Shown here: piece by piece, positions 10,101 through 21,107 of the stretch
Numbering within the stretch: the first letter of the stretch is position 1
Layout of the letters: every line of letters starts with the position of its first letter
Made by a program: the position numbers and the translations under genes
The notes under the pieces: generated by a model
What the model saw: the letters and a program-made list of their open reading frames with translations, nothing else
What the model was told of the DNA's origin: nothing
The model's database searches: none
Origin: Plantago ovata
Lineage: Eukaryota > Streptophyta > Magnoliopsida > Lamiales > Plantaginaceae
Direction: 5' to 3'
DNA length: 64,000 bases
NCBI GenBank assembly: GCA_028274465.1
Contig: CM051456.1
Location: 80,462,753 to 80,526,752, forward strand

Positions 10101-12218
10101 TCAAGTGTCGCCTCCTGCGGGTCCTCCGGCAATTGTAAGAGTATGGATGCTTCCATTTACCGGATGATTCTCATAATTGTTGAAATTATGAATATCGTCG
10201 TAGCGAGGGTTTTCCTGGGGGTGGTGCTCGATCCCCCCTTGTGGCGGTGGAGGGAGGATAGCTAGAGGTTCTTCCTTCCGAATATAGTTGACCAACTGTC
10301 CATTGAAAACCATCTTCTCAATCTCGTTCTTGAGCTCGACGCACTCGTCGGAAGTGTGTCCTTTTCCTCTGTGAAATTGGCAAAATTTCTCGGAACTTTT
10401 GTTCTTTCGATTCTCTTGGATTGGAGGTGGCCATGAGACGTCTAGCTTCCTCACGACTATATAGTTCAAGATATCGGATCTTGGCCTATTTAAGTCTGTG
10501 TAGTTGTTATACCTCCTTGGAGGAGATCTCCTCGGAAGGGTTCTCTTGTCTCTAAACTCATTTCTTGAAGAACCTTCCTTGATCAAACCATGCTTTTGAT
10601 CCCTCATTTGCTTCCCAGGATTTTGTTGCCTTGGAGGATATTCCTTCTCCCTTTCTTTTTCTTTCCCTTTTTCCTTGGGAGGGTTGGTTCTCACGGTGAC
10701 CGTTTTCCGGAACTCTTCCGCTTCGAGGAAGTCCTTGCAGACTTTTGCTAGTTGAGCATCACTATCAACGCATGATGCTGAGAGCACCTCTTGGAACTTG
10801 ACATTGGTAGTGTTACATTACAAGTATTCCTTCCTTTCATTGATCGAGTGATCCTAAACTTGGAGGGCTGCCTCATGAAAACGGTTGATGAAGTCTCTCA
10901 AGTCTTCATTATTCTTCTGAACAATTTTGGCCATGTACCTCACTCTTCTTTTGATGCTCATGACCGTCTAGAATCTCTTAGAGAACTCTTGGCAGAGCTC
11001 TTTGTAGGATTTGATCGAGCGCTGAGGAAGGCGCGACCACCATTTCATGGCTTCTCCTGAAAGATTAGCCAGGAAGAGTAATGCTTTCGTCTTCGAGTCA
11101 TGACCATACACGTCCATTTTGGTGCCAAATCTTACCAAGTAGTCCTTTGGACAACTTGTTCCGTCATAGCTCTCGAAGGAAGGGAAGCCTCTCTCGATCT
11201 TTGCTTGATGACTTCTTATCTCATCGCACAATGGACTTGGGTCTTGGTCTTGCTCTTTTTCTTGGACATCACCCCTCAAGGTTTCTATCTGAGCTTCAAG
11301 TGCGGTCTTCCTCGTTTTGAGTTCTTCCAAAGTGAGCTTCCTCCCCGTGATTGAGTCGATTCCAATCAAGGGGGTTACCTCCGCTACGATCCTCAAAGCG
11401 TTGTTCTCCGCTACTGCCTCGGGCTGATTCTGAGGAGTTACTTTGTTGGGAGTAACTTGGTTTGGGAGAGTGGGTGGGGTAGCGACCACCTGAGCTTGGT
11501 TTTCTTGAGGAGCTGCATTTTGCATTGACGTGCGTATCCTCCTATCGATTAGATCTCTCAAATCATCAGGAGCACCTTGTGGTCCTAATCTAGATTGAAC
11601 TCTTGAAGGTCCAAGTCTAGATTGGATTGGCCTTGTGTTGGCTCTTGAGTGTGCTTCATCCTGAACTAGAGGTGTTCTTGGTTGGGATTGACGAGGTATG
11701 GCAAAATTCTCATGAGGTTGCTCATGTACTTGTGCTTGTTGTATTCCTCGGGCTCGGAGTTCTGCTTCAACCCTTGCAGCCACATTCTCTCCCACGTATC
11801 CTTGTATAGTGAGAAGAAACAAGCCGTATTGAGCTTCGCCCATCCCGTAATCTAATGGTCAGACTACTCGTCCGTTGGGAAGGGTGAAGTATAATGCGGC
11901 TGGCTGAGAAGGATTCACTATGACATGAGGAGGATGTCCTCTTACCACAACATTGTTCGTGACTCTTAAAGCCCCATAAGCACTTCTTGCTGGGATACCT
12001 TGAGGATGGTTCTCTCCAGATCTTTCTTCTTCGGAGCCCGTGACATTGGTGAATGCCCCCTCCATCATATCTTGATTCCTTTCAACATTGTTATTTCTAG
12101 GTTCCCTTGAAGCAACTACCCTTCCTCCTCCTCGGCCATTTATAGGGGGACGGCCCCTTGGGCGAAGAGGATTCCCTGGTACTGCGTTGGCAAGTCGAAC
12201 ACTTCTTCTAGGAGGCAT
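10101..12218 (-). pseudogene. Gag region of Tat element
   Basis: The region begins with a basic, arginine-rich N-terminus (MPPRRSVRLANAV at 12218). It then runs through a Q/P-rich linker into a capsid-like block with FESYDGTSCPKDYL and KALLFLANLSGEAMKWWSRLP, the latter typical of the retrotransposon gag family. A histidine-containing zinc-knuckle-like motif, CQFHRGKGHTSDEC, lies near 10360-10320. Gag forms the particle that packages element RNA. The region is split over several frames and is broken. Confidence 0.8.
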
Positions 12219-12286
12219 ATCAAGGAGTGTCTCGAGGAGAGTATCTTGGCTAGATTAGTAGGGCAAGGAATGACCTTTCGATCAGA

Positions 12287-12304
12287 TTCCCACAGATGGT
12301 GCCA
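12287..12304 (-). other. Primer binding site of Tat element
   Basis: On the minus strand the sequence next to the 5' LTR reads TGGCACCATCTGTGGGAA, separated from the LTR by two bases. It resembles the TGGCGCCGTCTGTGGGA type of primer site seen in Tat relatives. The primer tRNA cannot be named with confidence from this sequence. Confidence 0.6.
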
Positions 12305-12306
12305 AA

Positions 12307-13135
12307 TGTTGAAGGGTAGTTCGTGCTTTCTCTCAAGTTCGTATTAAATCGTCAAAGGAAACTACTTAGGTCTTCTTCATGTAGTCTTCCTCTGATGTAC
12401 TCAGGTATTCTTCATGTAGCTTCTTCGTACCTGAAAGATACTGGAAGGGGGGGTTAGTACCGCGTGGCCGGTCTGTCAAGGATCAGACCGGAGGGATGAC
12501 TTTACGTGTAGGGAGTTGAAGGGCTTCCCTAGTAAGAGTAGTAAATGTGGTAGGTGAGAGTTATGATTGCTTACCTTGGGATTATGAATGAGTCCCTTAC
12601 ATACTTGTAGTATTTTATTGTCACTTTATGTAGGATTGTGACAAGTGTCCGACTGAGATAGAAGCCTTCTTTGGCCCAAGCCCATTAAGGAGGGCCATGG
12701 GCTTTGACCCAAACAACTTGACTAGGGTTAGGAGGGCATTACTGACTTTTTAGGTCCAATGGAATATTCTGGAAGGCAGGCCCCCTAAGGACTTACCAGG
12801 GGTGGTTGGCCTGGGTCCTCGTGCCTTCCTTTTGTTCCATAGTCTGAGTAGTGCTCCGCCTTTTCTTCTCTGGAGGATGGTACCTTGACGTAAGGTCCTC
12901 CTCGATCCTACAATGTATGGTGGTCGAGCCCTAGGTGCTCCTCGCGCCTCACTTCTGTCTTGTCCTTGTAGTGAACTTATCTTGAGGGTCGGCCTCACAG
13001 TGATGTTCGGACCATATGCTGGTCAAGCCACACTCAAGTGACATACTTGGGAGTGGTCGAGCCCCTTGAAGCCTCGTCGCGCTCTTAGACCGCTCCGGTT
13101 CATACATGCGGACTGGACATATTTTAACACTAACA
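12307..13135 (-). repeat. 5' LTR of Tat element
   Basis: The 829 bp segment reads TGTTGAAGGGTAG at its left end and ATTTTAACACTAACA at its right end on the plus strand, giving TG...CA ends. It lies next to the PBS and is followed by GAGTC, which occurs at the matching place in intact copies of the host repeat (for example CGAGTCAAG near 15353). No second copy of this LTR lies in the window. Confidence 0.8.
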
Positions 13136-13187
13136 GAGTCATGTCCGGTAATTCTGGGTTACTTTTTGAAAGATTGAACTCTTTTAC
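13136..13187 (-). pseudogene. Partial coiled-coil exon, unit 1, cut by Tat insertion
   Basis: This is the first half of the exon that is whole at 15296-15403. It starts after the same acceptor sequence (TTTGTAG on the minus strand) and is cut at GAGTC, where the Tat LTR begins. Confidence 0.55.
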
Positions 13188-13337
13188 CTACAAACATAAC
13201 AAATATTTATAAAACTAATACCGAAATTAGAAATATATGGTACGTCTTAACTACAACATAAACATATAGCTTGCACGTGATTCGCAAGAGGACTATCATT
13301 AGTAAACTCAATAAACTTTAAAACATAAAATATAATT

Positions 13338-13604
13338 TTACCGCCATCCCATAGTTGAATCGCCCATCATCTTCACTACAATTATGAACATCAATGATGT
13401 CCTTCTCAACGTTGACGGGTGGAGTGAACACTTGGGCCTTCTCTTGCTTGGGGCGTTGTACGTGGCCACTTCAAATTCAAGTGTCTTACGATCGAGTACC
13501 CCGAACTCGATTCTATGCCCACTCTTCAACTTACTGTCGTCTACAAGATTTTTCCATCCCTCGCCACCAAGGTACTTCTTTTTTATTTTCCCATAATATT
13601 GCAT
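13338..13604 (-). pseudogene. B3-like exon, unit 1
   Basis: The minus-strand frame has KKYLGGEGWKNLVDDSKL followed by KSGHRIEFGVLDRKTLEFEVAT and a basic SKRRPKC stretch. The GW...NLVDDSKLKSGHRIEF pattern resembles the second half of the plant B3 DNA-binding domain, where GW..F....L..GD...F is usual. This is a weak, motif-level similarity; the expected GD is GH here. After RRPKC the frame shifts relative to unit 4, so the copy is probably not functional. The first half of a B3 domain was not found in an open frame. Confidence 0.35.
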
Positions 13605-14287
13605 ATTATATACCTTGCTAGTATTTCATAATCTCATAGTTCCCAAGGCTCAATCGATGGTAGCCCCAACAATTTAATTGTTGCGCTTACTCCCGGAAAT
13701 TTATATATCATATATTAGACCAAATAAAAATAAATTTTTTCCACAGAGACCCTTATTTCCCAAAATATAGCACATTAATTATTTTTGTAATTTCTCCTTT
13801 ATAACATAATGCGAATAAGTTGTTCATGTTTTGTGATTTAGTATAACATGCGAAACATGCAATTTATTAATAAACGTGCAAAGTTCAATTGCTTATGCAT
13901 AATAAATGACATCATTATAGTGCACGCTATAGTTTCCCTTCCTCCCACAAATACGGTGTATCCAACTTTAGGGCACGAAGACTAAGGAGATGATAGCAAT
14001 GCAGTGGTAATGTAATATTAAACTTCACATGAGATGTGTTTTGATAAAACAAATGGAATGAGACATTGTTATTGGGACAGTGAAAAAACATTAAGAAAAA
14101 TATAGCATAAAGAAAATTATGGATACCATAAAGTTAAACAAAATTAAATTCAAGAAAATTCATATAAGACTCATAGTCATAGGTATTATTGTGTATTTAC
14201 TTGATTCAGTAATGTGATAACCAAGCAAGATACATCATAAATTCCACATAGCAAAACATGAACGCAGAGAATAAAAGAATAATCTAC

Positions 14288-14764
14288 TTGAGCCCGCGCG
14301 ACCCACCATGTCCTCTATGATTATTTCTTTTGCAATAGCTTTGCCTTTCTGCCTTGAATCATGCAACCCATCATCACGGGAGTATTCATTTCTACCATTT
14401 GCAAATGGTCCCTCAGATGTGTCATCAGTGTTGCTATCTTCACTTTCTGTGTTGTTGCATTTCATATTTTCATCATCATGCATTAAGTACCTTTTGTTAT
14501 GTCGTGATCCACCTGTACCTGCAATGTTAGTAAATCCTAACTCTCCTAACATACTCTGCAAGATGGTGTGCATTTGGTACGTAATATTAGAGTGCTGACT
14601 TTTTCCAAAGCTTTGTCTTGCTTTGACCTTACTTTTTTCATTTCTTTCTCACGGGATCGAAATTTCCCTTGAGAGTGAGTCCTGGGTCCATCTTGGACCT
14701 TCCCAAATTGATATGTTTCAATATCAGAGTATGAATGTTCAATAAATTTTCTTGAAACATGTTC
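14288..14764 (-). pseudogene. Middle exon, unit 1
   Basis: The exon is bounded on the minus strand by an AG acceptor just before GAACATGTTTCAAG and by a GT donor after CGGGCTCAA. The translation starts EHVSRKFIEHSYSDIETYQF and continues with a basic, charged segment (GKFRSREKEMKKVRSKQ), then a serine-, asparagine- and aspartate-rich tail. The family is unknown to me. A frame change near 14575 separates the two halves compared with unit 3, so this copy is likely dead. Confidence 0.4.
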
Positions 14765-15295
14765 CTAATAGAAATATAACATTACATGCACATGCATGTA
14801 AAACACCAATATCGATTTTGTATACAGCGCAACAATAATTAACTCCTCCAGTGTAACTTTCAAGGCAGAGTTAACATGCATGGGATCCATTTTAGGGCTA
14901 TCAAGCTCCATGGTTTATTATATAATGGTAGCATGATATGCACTAGATGGTCAAAATGTAAAAATGATTTATGTCCTCTCTCGAAAATATGTGACATTTA
15001 AAAATTTTTCCACGGTTTTATAGAAACTTAGAAAGATGTAGGGATATATGGAACAAGTGTGGTAATGTGATGTAATCCAGAATTAACAACGATTATAAGA
15101 GGAACACTCTTTCCATAAAGAATGATTATTTAATCGATGAAGTGTGTTGAAATTGTAAATGTATGGGATTTATCAAGGTAATAATGACAAGCCCATAAAT
15201 CGAATGAAACATTCGTAGTGGTACGTTGAAAATGCCACAGCAACACATAATTATTAATTGGACAAAAGTCGTAAATTGGAACTAAAGTGTCCTAC

Positions 15296-15403
15296 CCTCA
15301 ATTTCTTTGATTTAGAACACAAGTTCTCCCGATTCCGCCTCTCCATTCGGCGAGTCAAGTCCTGTAACTCTAGGTTACTTTTTGGAAGATTGAACTCTTT
15401 TAC
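15296..15403 (-). pseudogene. Coiled-coil exon (36 codons) between units 1 and 2
   Basis: The 108 bp exon lies between a TTTGTAG acceptor and a GT donor (GTAGGACAC) on the minus strand. It encodes VKEFNLPKSNLELQDLTRRM followed by a run rich in E, R and N, with heptad-like spacing of leucines. The length is a multiple of three. It may be a short coiled-coil or dimerisation part. The gene family is not recognised. Confidence 0.4.
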
Positions 15404-15557
15404 CTACAAACATAACAAATATTTATAAAACTAAAACCGAAATTAGAAATACTGATATGGTACGTCTTAACTACAACATGAACATATAGCTTGCACATGA
15501 TTCGCAAGAGGACTATCATTAGTAACCTCAATCAACTTTAAAACATAAAATATAATT

Positions 15558-15815
15558 TTACCACCATCCCACACTTGAATCGCCCATCATCTTCACTACA
15601 ATTATGCACATCAATGATGTCCTTCTCAATGTTGACCGCTCGAGTGAACACTTGGGCCTTCTCTTGCTTGGGGCGTTGTACGTGGCCACTTCAAATTCAA
15701 GTGTCTTACGAACGAGTACCCTGAACTCGATTCTATGCCCACTCTTCAACTTACTGTCGTCTACAAGATTTTTCCATCCCTCGCCACCAAGGTACTTCTT
15801 TTTTTCTTTTCCCAT
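15558..15815 (-). pseudogene. B3-like exon, unit 2
   Basis: A close copy of the unit 1 exon, with the same YLGGEGWKNLVDDSKLKSGH core and RIEFRVLVRKTLEFEV. It carries a Leu-Val-Arg for Leu-Asp-Arg difference and the same frame change after RRPKC, so the last part reads differently from unit 4. The family assignment is as uncertain as for unit 1. Confidence 0.35.
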
Positions 15816-16506
15816 AATATTGCATATTATATACCTTGCTAGTATTTCATAAGCTCATAGTTCCCAAGGCTCAATCGATGGTAGCCCCAACAATTTAATT
15901 ATTGCGCTTACTCCCGACAATTTATATATCATATATTAGACCAAATAAAAACAAATTATTTCCACGGAGACCCTTATTTCCAGAATATAGCACATTAATT
16001 ATTTTTTGTAATTTCTCTTTTATAACATAATGCGAATAAGTTGCTCATGTTTTGTGATTTAGTATGACATGCGAAACATGCAATTTATTAATAAACGTGC
16101 AAAGTTCAATTGCTTATGCATAGTAAATTACATCATTATAGTGCACGCTATAGTTTCCCATCCTCCCTACAAAAAATGGTGTATCCAACTTTAGGGCACG
16201 AAGACTAAGGAGATGATAGGAATGCAGTGGTAATGTAATATTACACTTCACATGAGATGTGTTTTCTAAAAAAAAAATGGAATGAGACATTGTTATTGGG
16301 GCAGAGAAAAAACATGAAGAACAATATAGTATAATGGAAATTATGGATACCATAAAGTTAAACAAAATTAAATTCAAGAAAATTCATATAAAACTCATAG
16401 GTATTATTGTGTATTTACTTGATTCAGTAATGTGATAACCAAGCAAGATACATCATAAATTCCTCATAGCAAAACATGAACACATTGATTAGGAGAATAA
16501 TATATT

Positions 16507-16989
16507 TGAGCCCTCGCGACCCACCAGGTCCTCTACGATTCTTTCTATAGTTTTTGTCAATAGCTTTGCCTTTCTGCCTTGAATCATGCAACACATCATC
16601 GCGGGAGTATTCGATTCTACCATTTGCAAATGGTCTCTCAGATGTGTCATCAGTGCTACCATCTTCACTTTCTATGTTGTTGCATTTCTTGTTTTCATCA
16701 TCACGCATTAAGTACCTTTGGTTATGTCCTGATCCACCCGTACCTGCAATGTTAGTTAATCCTAACTCTCCTAACATACTCTGCAAGATGGTGTGCATTT
16801 GGTACGTAATTTTAGAGTGCTGACTTTTTCCAAAGCTTTGTCTTGCTTTGACCTTACTTTTTTCATTTCTTTCTCACGGGCTCGAAATTTCCCTTGAGAG
16901 TGAGTCCTGGGTCCATCTTGGACCTTCCCAAATCGATATGTTTCAATATCAGAGTATGAATGTTCAATAAATTTTCTTGAAACATGTTC
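16507..16989 (-). pseudogene. Middle exon, unit 2
   Basis: This copy is close to unit 1, with the same acceptor before GAACATGTTTC. The donor seen in unit 1 has changed here, and the frame runs past the expected end toward 16424. The C-terminal basic block reads DKNYRKNRRGPGGSRGLK. The same internal frame change as in unit 1 is present, which suggests that units 1 and 2 share a more recent duplication than unit 3. Confidence 0.4.
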
Positions 16990-17520
16990 CTAATAGAAAT
17001 ATAACATTACATGCACATGCATGTAAAACACCAATATCGATTTTGTATACAGCGCAACAATAATTAACTCCTCCTGTGTAACTTTCAAGGCAGAGTTAAC
17101 ATGCATGGGATCCATTTTAGGGCTATCAAGCTCCATGGTTTATTATATAATGCTAGCATGATATGCACTAGATGGTCAAAATGTAAAAATGATTTATGTC
17201 CTCTCTCGAAAATATGTGACATTTAAAAAATTTTCCACGGTTTTATAGAAACTTAGAAAGATGTAGGGATATGTGGAACAAGTGTGGTAATGTGATGTAA
17301 TCCAGAATTAACAACGATTATAAGAGGAACACTCTTCCCATAAAGAATGATTATTTAATCAGTGAAGTGTGTTGAAATTGTAAATGTATGGGATTTATCA
17401 AGGTAATAATGACAAGACCATAAATCAAATGAAACATTCGTAGTGGTACGTTGAAAATGCCACAGCAACACATAATTATTAATTGGACAAAATTCGTAAA
17501 TTGGAACTAAAGTGTCCTAC

Positions 17521-17627
17521 CCTCAATTTCTTTGATTTAGAACACAAGTTCTCCCGATTCCGCCTCTCCATTCGGCGAGTCAAGTCCTGTAACTCTAGGT
17601 TACTTTTTGGAAGATTGAACTTTTTAC
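17521..17627 (-). pseudogene. Coiled-coil exon between units 2 and 3
   Basis: The exon matches 15296-15403 but is 107 bp, one base shorter in the CTTTTTACC run near the acceptor. The frame is therefore not kept across the whole exon, in line with decay of the array. Confidence 0.4.
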
Positions 17628-17780
17628 CTACAAACATAACAAATATTTATAAACTAAAACCGAAATTAGAAATACTGATATGGTACGTCTTAACTACAAC
17701 ATGAACATATAGCTTGCACATGATTCGCAAGAGGACTATCATTAGTAACCTCAATCAACTTTAAAACATAAAATATAATT

Positions 17781-18040
17781 TTACCACCATCCCACACTTG
17801 AATCGCCCATCATCTTCACTACAATTATGAACATCAATGATGTCCTTCTCAACGTTGACCGCTGGAGTGAACACTTGGGCCTTCTCTTGCTTGGGGCGTT
17901 GTACGTGGCCACTTCAAATTCAAGTGTCTTACGATCGAGTACCCTGAACTCGATTCTATGCCCACTCTTCAACTTACTGTCGTCTACAAGAGTTTTTCAT
18001 CCTTCGCCACCAAGGTACTTCTTTTTTTCTTTTTCCATAA
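17781..18040 (-). pseudogene. B3-like exon, unit 3
   Basis: The open stretch covers KSGHRIEFRVLDRKTLEFEV and the basic tail; the upstream GEGWKN part is interrupted by base changes near 17990-18005 (CTACAAGAGTTTTTCATCC compared with CTACAAGATTTTTCCATCC in the others). It is the most altered of the first three copies. Confidence 0.35.
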
Positions 18041-18418
18041 TATTGCATATTATATACCTTGCTAGTATTTCATAATCTCATAGTTCACAAGGCTCAATCG
18101 ATGGTAACCCCAACAATTTAATTATTACGCTACAGTGGTAATGTAATATTACACTTCACATGAGATGTGTTTTGATACAAAAAAAATAAAATGGAATGAG
18201 ACATTGTTATTGGGGCAGAGAAAAAACATTAAGAACAATATAGGATAATGGAAATTATGGATACCATAAAGTTAAACAAAATTAAATTCAAGAAAATTCA
18301 TATAAAACTCATAGGTATTATTGTGTATTTACTTGATTCAGTAATGTGATAACCAAGCAAGATACATCATAAATTCCTCATAGCAAAACATGAACACATT
18401 GATTAGAAAAATAATCTA

Positions 18419-18902
18419 TTTGAGCCCGCGCGACCCACCATCCTCTACGATTCTTTCTATAGTTTTTGTCAATAGTTTTGCCTTTCTGCCTTGAATCATG
18501 CAACACATCATCACGGGAGTATTCGTTTCTACCATTTGCAAATGGTCTCTCAGATGTGTCATCAGTGCGTCCATCTTCACTTTCTGTGTTGTTGCATTTC
18601 TTGTTTTCATCATCACGCATTAAGTACCTTTGGTTATGTCCTGATCCACCTGGACCTGCAATGTTAGTAAATCCTAGCTCTCTTAACATACTCTGCAAGA
18701 TGGTGTGTATTGAGGTACGTAATTTTAGAGTGCTGACGTCTTCCAAAGCTTTGTCTTGCTTTGACCTTACTTTCTTCATTTCATTCTCACGGGCTCGAAA
18801 TTTCCCCTGAGAGTGAATCCTGGGTCCATCTTGGCCCTGTCCAAATTGATTTGTTTCACAATCAGAGTATGACTGTTTAATAAATTTTCCTGACACATGT
18901 TC
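18419..18902 (-). pseudogene. Middle exon, unit 3 (single open frame)
   Basis: This is the only copy in which the middle exon is open throughout. It includes GKFIKQSYSDCETNQFGQGQ, a basic segment (FRARENEMKKVRSKQDKALE), STLKLRTSIHTILQSMLREL and the acidic serine-rich tail. The middle part has heptad-like leucines. Unit 3 therefore probably shows the ancestral frame that units 1 and 2 have lost. I do not recognise the family. It could be part of a plant transposase-type gene or a nuclear regulatory protein; nothing in the sequence decides. Confidence 0.45.
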
Positions 18903-19471
18903 CTAATAGAAAGATAACATTACATGCACATGCATGTAAAACAACAATATCGATTTCAAGGCTGACAATAACATGCATGGGATCCATTTTAGGGTTATCA
19001 AGCACCATGGTTTATTATATAATGCTAGTATGATATGCACTGTATGGCAAAATGTAAAAATGATTTATGTCCGCTCTGGAAAATATGTGACATTTAAAAA
19101 ATTTCCCACGGTTTTGTAGAAACTTAGAAATATGTAGGGATATATGGAACAAGTGTGGTAATGTGTTGTAATCTAGAATTAATAACGATTATAAGAGGAA
19201 CACTCTTCCCATAAAGAATGATTATTTAATCGATGAAGTGTGTTGAAATTATAGATGTATAGGATTTATCAAGTTAATAATGACAAGCTCATAAATCAAA
19301 TGAAACATTCGTAGTGGTACATCGTAAATTCCACAACAACACATTATTAATTCAACGAAAGTCGTACGTTACAACCAATATTGATTAGAAATATTGATTT
19401 GGTACGTCTTAACTACAACATGAACTTAAGTTTGCGCATGATTCGCAAGAGGACTATCCTTAGTAGTAACC

Positions 19472-19760
19472 TCAATATAAACTACAAAACATAAAATATA
19501 AGTTTACCACCATCCCACGGTTGAATCGTCCATCATCTTCACTACAATTATGAACATCAACAATGTCCTTCTCAACGTTGACGGCTGGAGTAGAACACTT
19601 GGGCCTTCTCTTGCTTGGGGCGATGTACGTGGCCATTTCAAATTCAAGTGTCTTACAATCGAGTACCTTGAACTTGATTTTATGCCCACTCTTCAACCTA
19701 TTGTCGTCTATAAAAAATTTTCATCCCTCGCCACCAAGGTACTTCTTTTCTCTTTTCCCA
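19472..19760 (-). pseudogene. B3-like exon, unit 4
   Basis: The most diverged copy. It reads KSGHKIKFKVLDCKTLEFEM, and after RRPKC it continues in the frame VNVEKDIVDVHNCSEDDGRF, which is the likely ancestral reading of the tail. The upstream GEGWKN part lies in a different frame here. Its greater divergence suggests that it is the oldest branch of the array. Confidence 0.35.
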
Positions 19761-20340
19761 TAATATTGCATATTATATACCTTGATAGTATTTTGTAATC
19801 TCACAGTTCCCAAAGCGTCAATCGATGGTAGCCCCAATAGTTTACTTGTTTCGCTTATTCCCTGCAATTTATATATCATATATTAGACCAAACAAAAACA
19901 AATTCTTTCTACGGAGACCCTTATTTCCCAAAGCATAGCACATTAAATATTTTTGTAATTTCTCCTTTATTACATAATGCGAACAAATTGCTCATGGTTT
20001 GGGATTTAGTATGACATGTGAAAAATGCAATTTATTATTAAACGTGCAAAATTCAATTTATCATGCATAATAAATTTACATCATTATGCTGCACGTTATA
20101 GTTTTCCATCCTCTCTAAAAAAATGGTGTATCCAACTTTAGGAACGAAGAATAAGGATATGATAGCAATGCAGTGGTAATGTAATATTACACTTCACATG
20201 ACATGTGATTCTGATAAAAAATATAATATAATGGGACAGAGAGAAATGAAATATCATACATTTGGTCTCAGAGAGGAATACTAACACTTAAAGCTATGCA
20301 ATCTGACTCAATGCACGTACTGTAAAAATTAAAATGTTAC

Positions 20341-20451
20341 CAACTTATAACGAGGTGCAACATGCCCATTGTTTAGGTCAATTTCACATGATGACCTTCT
20401 CTTCTCATCACCTGATCCACCAGAGAATTTTCGTGAATCTCTCTGGGTCAT
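20341..20451 (-). CDS. Small exon of a host gene, family unknown
   Basis: The minus strand shows an acceptor (CTATTCAG) followed by ATGACCCAGAGAGATTC and, 111 bp later, a GT donor. The 37 codons start MTQRDSRKFSGGSGDEKRRS and include EIDLNNGHVAPRYK. The length is a multiple of three. A second copy of this exon exists in two pieces, at 27573-27646 and 60890-60985, split by the outer Athila element. Both copies keep an open frame, which suggests real coding origin. It may belong to the same gene as the tandem array to its left. Confidence 0.45.
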
Positions 20452-21014
20452 CTGAATAGAGGCATGAAAACATAGCATTAACTTCAATTCACTCTAGGAA
20501 AAATTGAAATAATAATTAGTATTGCATGTCAAGAGTCCAAGATCCATATGATGGATCACTATGTAACATGGCGTAATGACATTCACTTTTAGTGAGGAAA
20601 TTTTACGGACGGAATATATATATCGTGTAGTTGTTTTAATTTTAAAAACAAATTGGAAATCTAATTAAGCTATTATTGTATTTAATTTTGGGATACCCAT
20701 GAAACATATATGCTTGTCATTCTTCACATTCGTACATGTATAATGTTTTATTGTTTATACTTTTGTTTTTTCAACTTGTCACCATATGTTTCCAATGAAG
20801 TACATTGTTTATCCTTCAGTCAATAAATCCACACACACATGGGTATATTAGTTGTTCAAATTTTTGGGGTTAACATGTAATTAGACTAACTTATTCAGAA
20901 TAAGTCAAAATCAACATATATTTCATGAGTTGATATAAAATTGTTATTTGCAACTTAAGTAAAAAAGCACACAATGATAAACTTTGAATGCAAAAAGTTG
21001 TGTGTAAAACATAC

Positions 21015-21107
21015 CCTCCTTTTTCTATGATATTTCTTGGAATTCCCGGCAGCACAACAAATAGGAGTAGAATATTTACGTCTCGAGATACTTGGAGTTT
21101 CTCTGGA
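21015..21107 (-). CDS. Small basic exon of a host gene, family unknown
   Basis: The 93 bp segment lies between an acceptor (CTTACAATGTAG) and a donor (GTATGTTTT) on the minus strand. It encodes 31 residues beginning SRETPSISRRKYSTPICCAA and ending in KKYHRKRR, so it is strongly basic and nuclear-localisation-like. It is the next exon-like block upstream of 20341-20451. All the clean exons here (93, 111, 108 bp) are multiples of three. Confidence 0.4.

Larger units (their letters stand above)
5841..13135 (-). mobile_element. Tat-lineage Ty3/gypsy element (3' end outside or interrupted)
   Basis: The minus strand carries, in order, a 5' LTR (12307-13135), a PBS, gag, protease, reverse transcriptase, RNase H, a second RNase H and integrase. 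That order and the second RNase H before integrase are typical of the Tat group (Tat, Ogre and Retand relatives). The right flank after the LTR is GAGTC, which matches an expected target sequence in the host tandem repeat. The 3' LTR is not seen; the copia copy ending at 5840 probably inserted here, with the rest of this element left of the window. It is broken, with roughly ten or more breaks spread over gag and pol, so it is a fossil. Confidence 0.85.
13136..20290 (-). repeat. Tandem array of four host gene-segment units
   Basis: The same segment recurs with its B3-like exon at about 13381, 15601, 17824 and 19547, giving periods of 2220, 2223 and 1723 bp. The first two periods are nearly full-length repeats of one another; the third unit has lost several hundred bases, including the stretch between the B3 exon and the middle exon near 18130. 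Each full unit has three exon-like parts on the minus strand, with AT-rich intron-like DNA between them. This is a local tandem duplication inside or next to one gene, not a satellite. The array has accumulated frame changes and looks like a decaying locus. The Tat element inserted in the first unit's coiled-coil exon. Confidence 0.85.

Noticed and set aside
14308-14598. Plus-strand ORFs in the tandem units (13384-13621, 15604-15852, 18466-18810)
   Set aside because: They mirror the minus-strand exons; exon borders and conserved motifs are on the minus strand.
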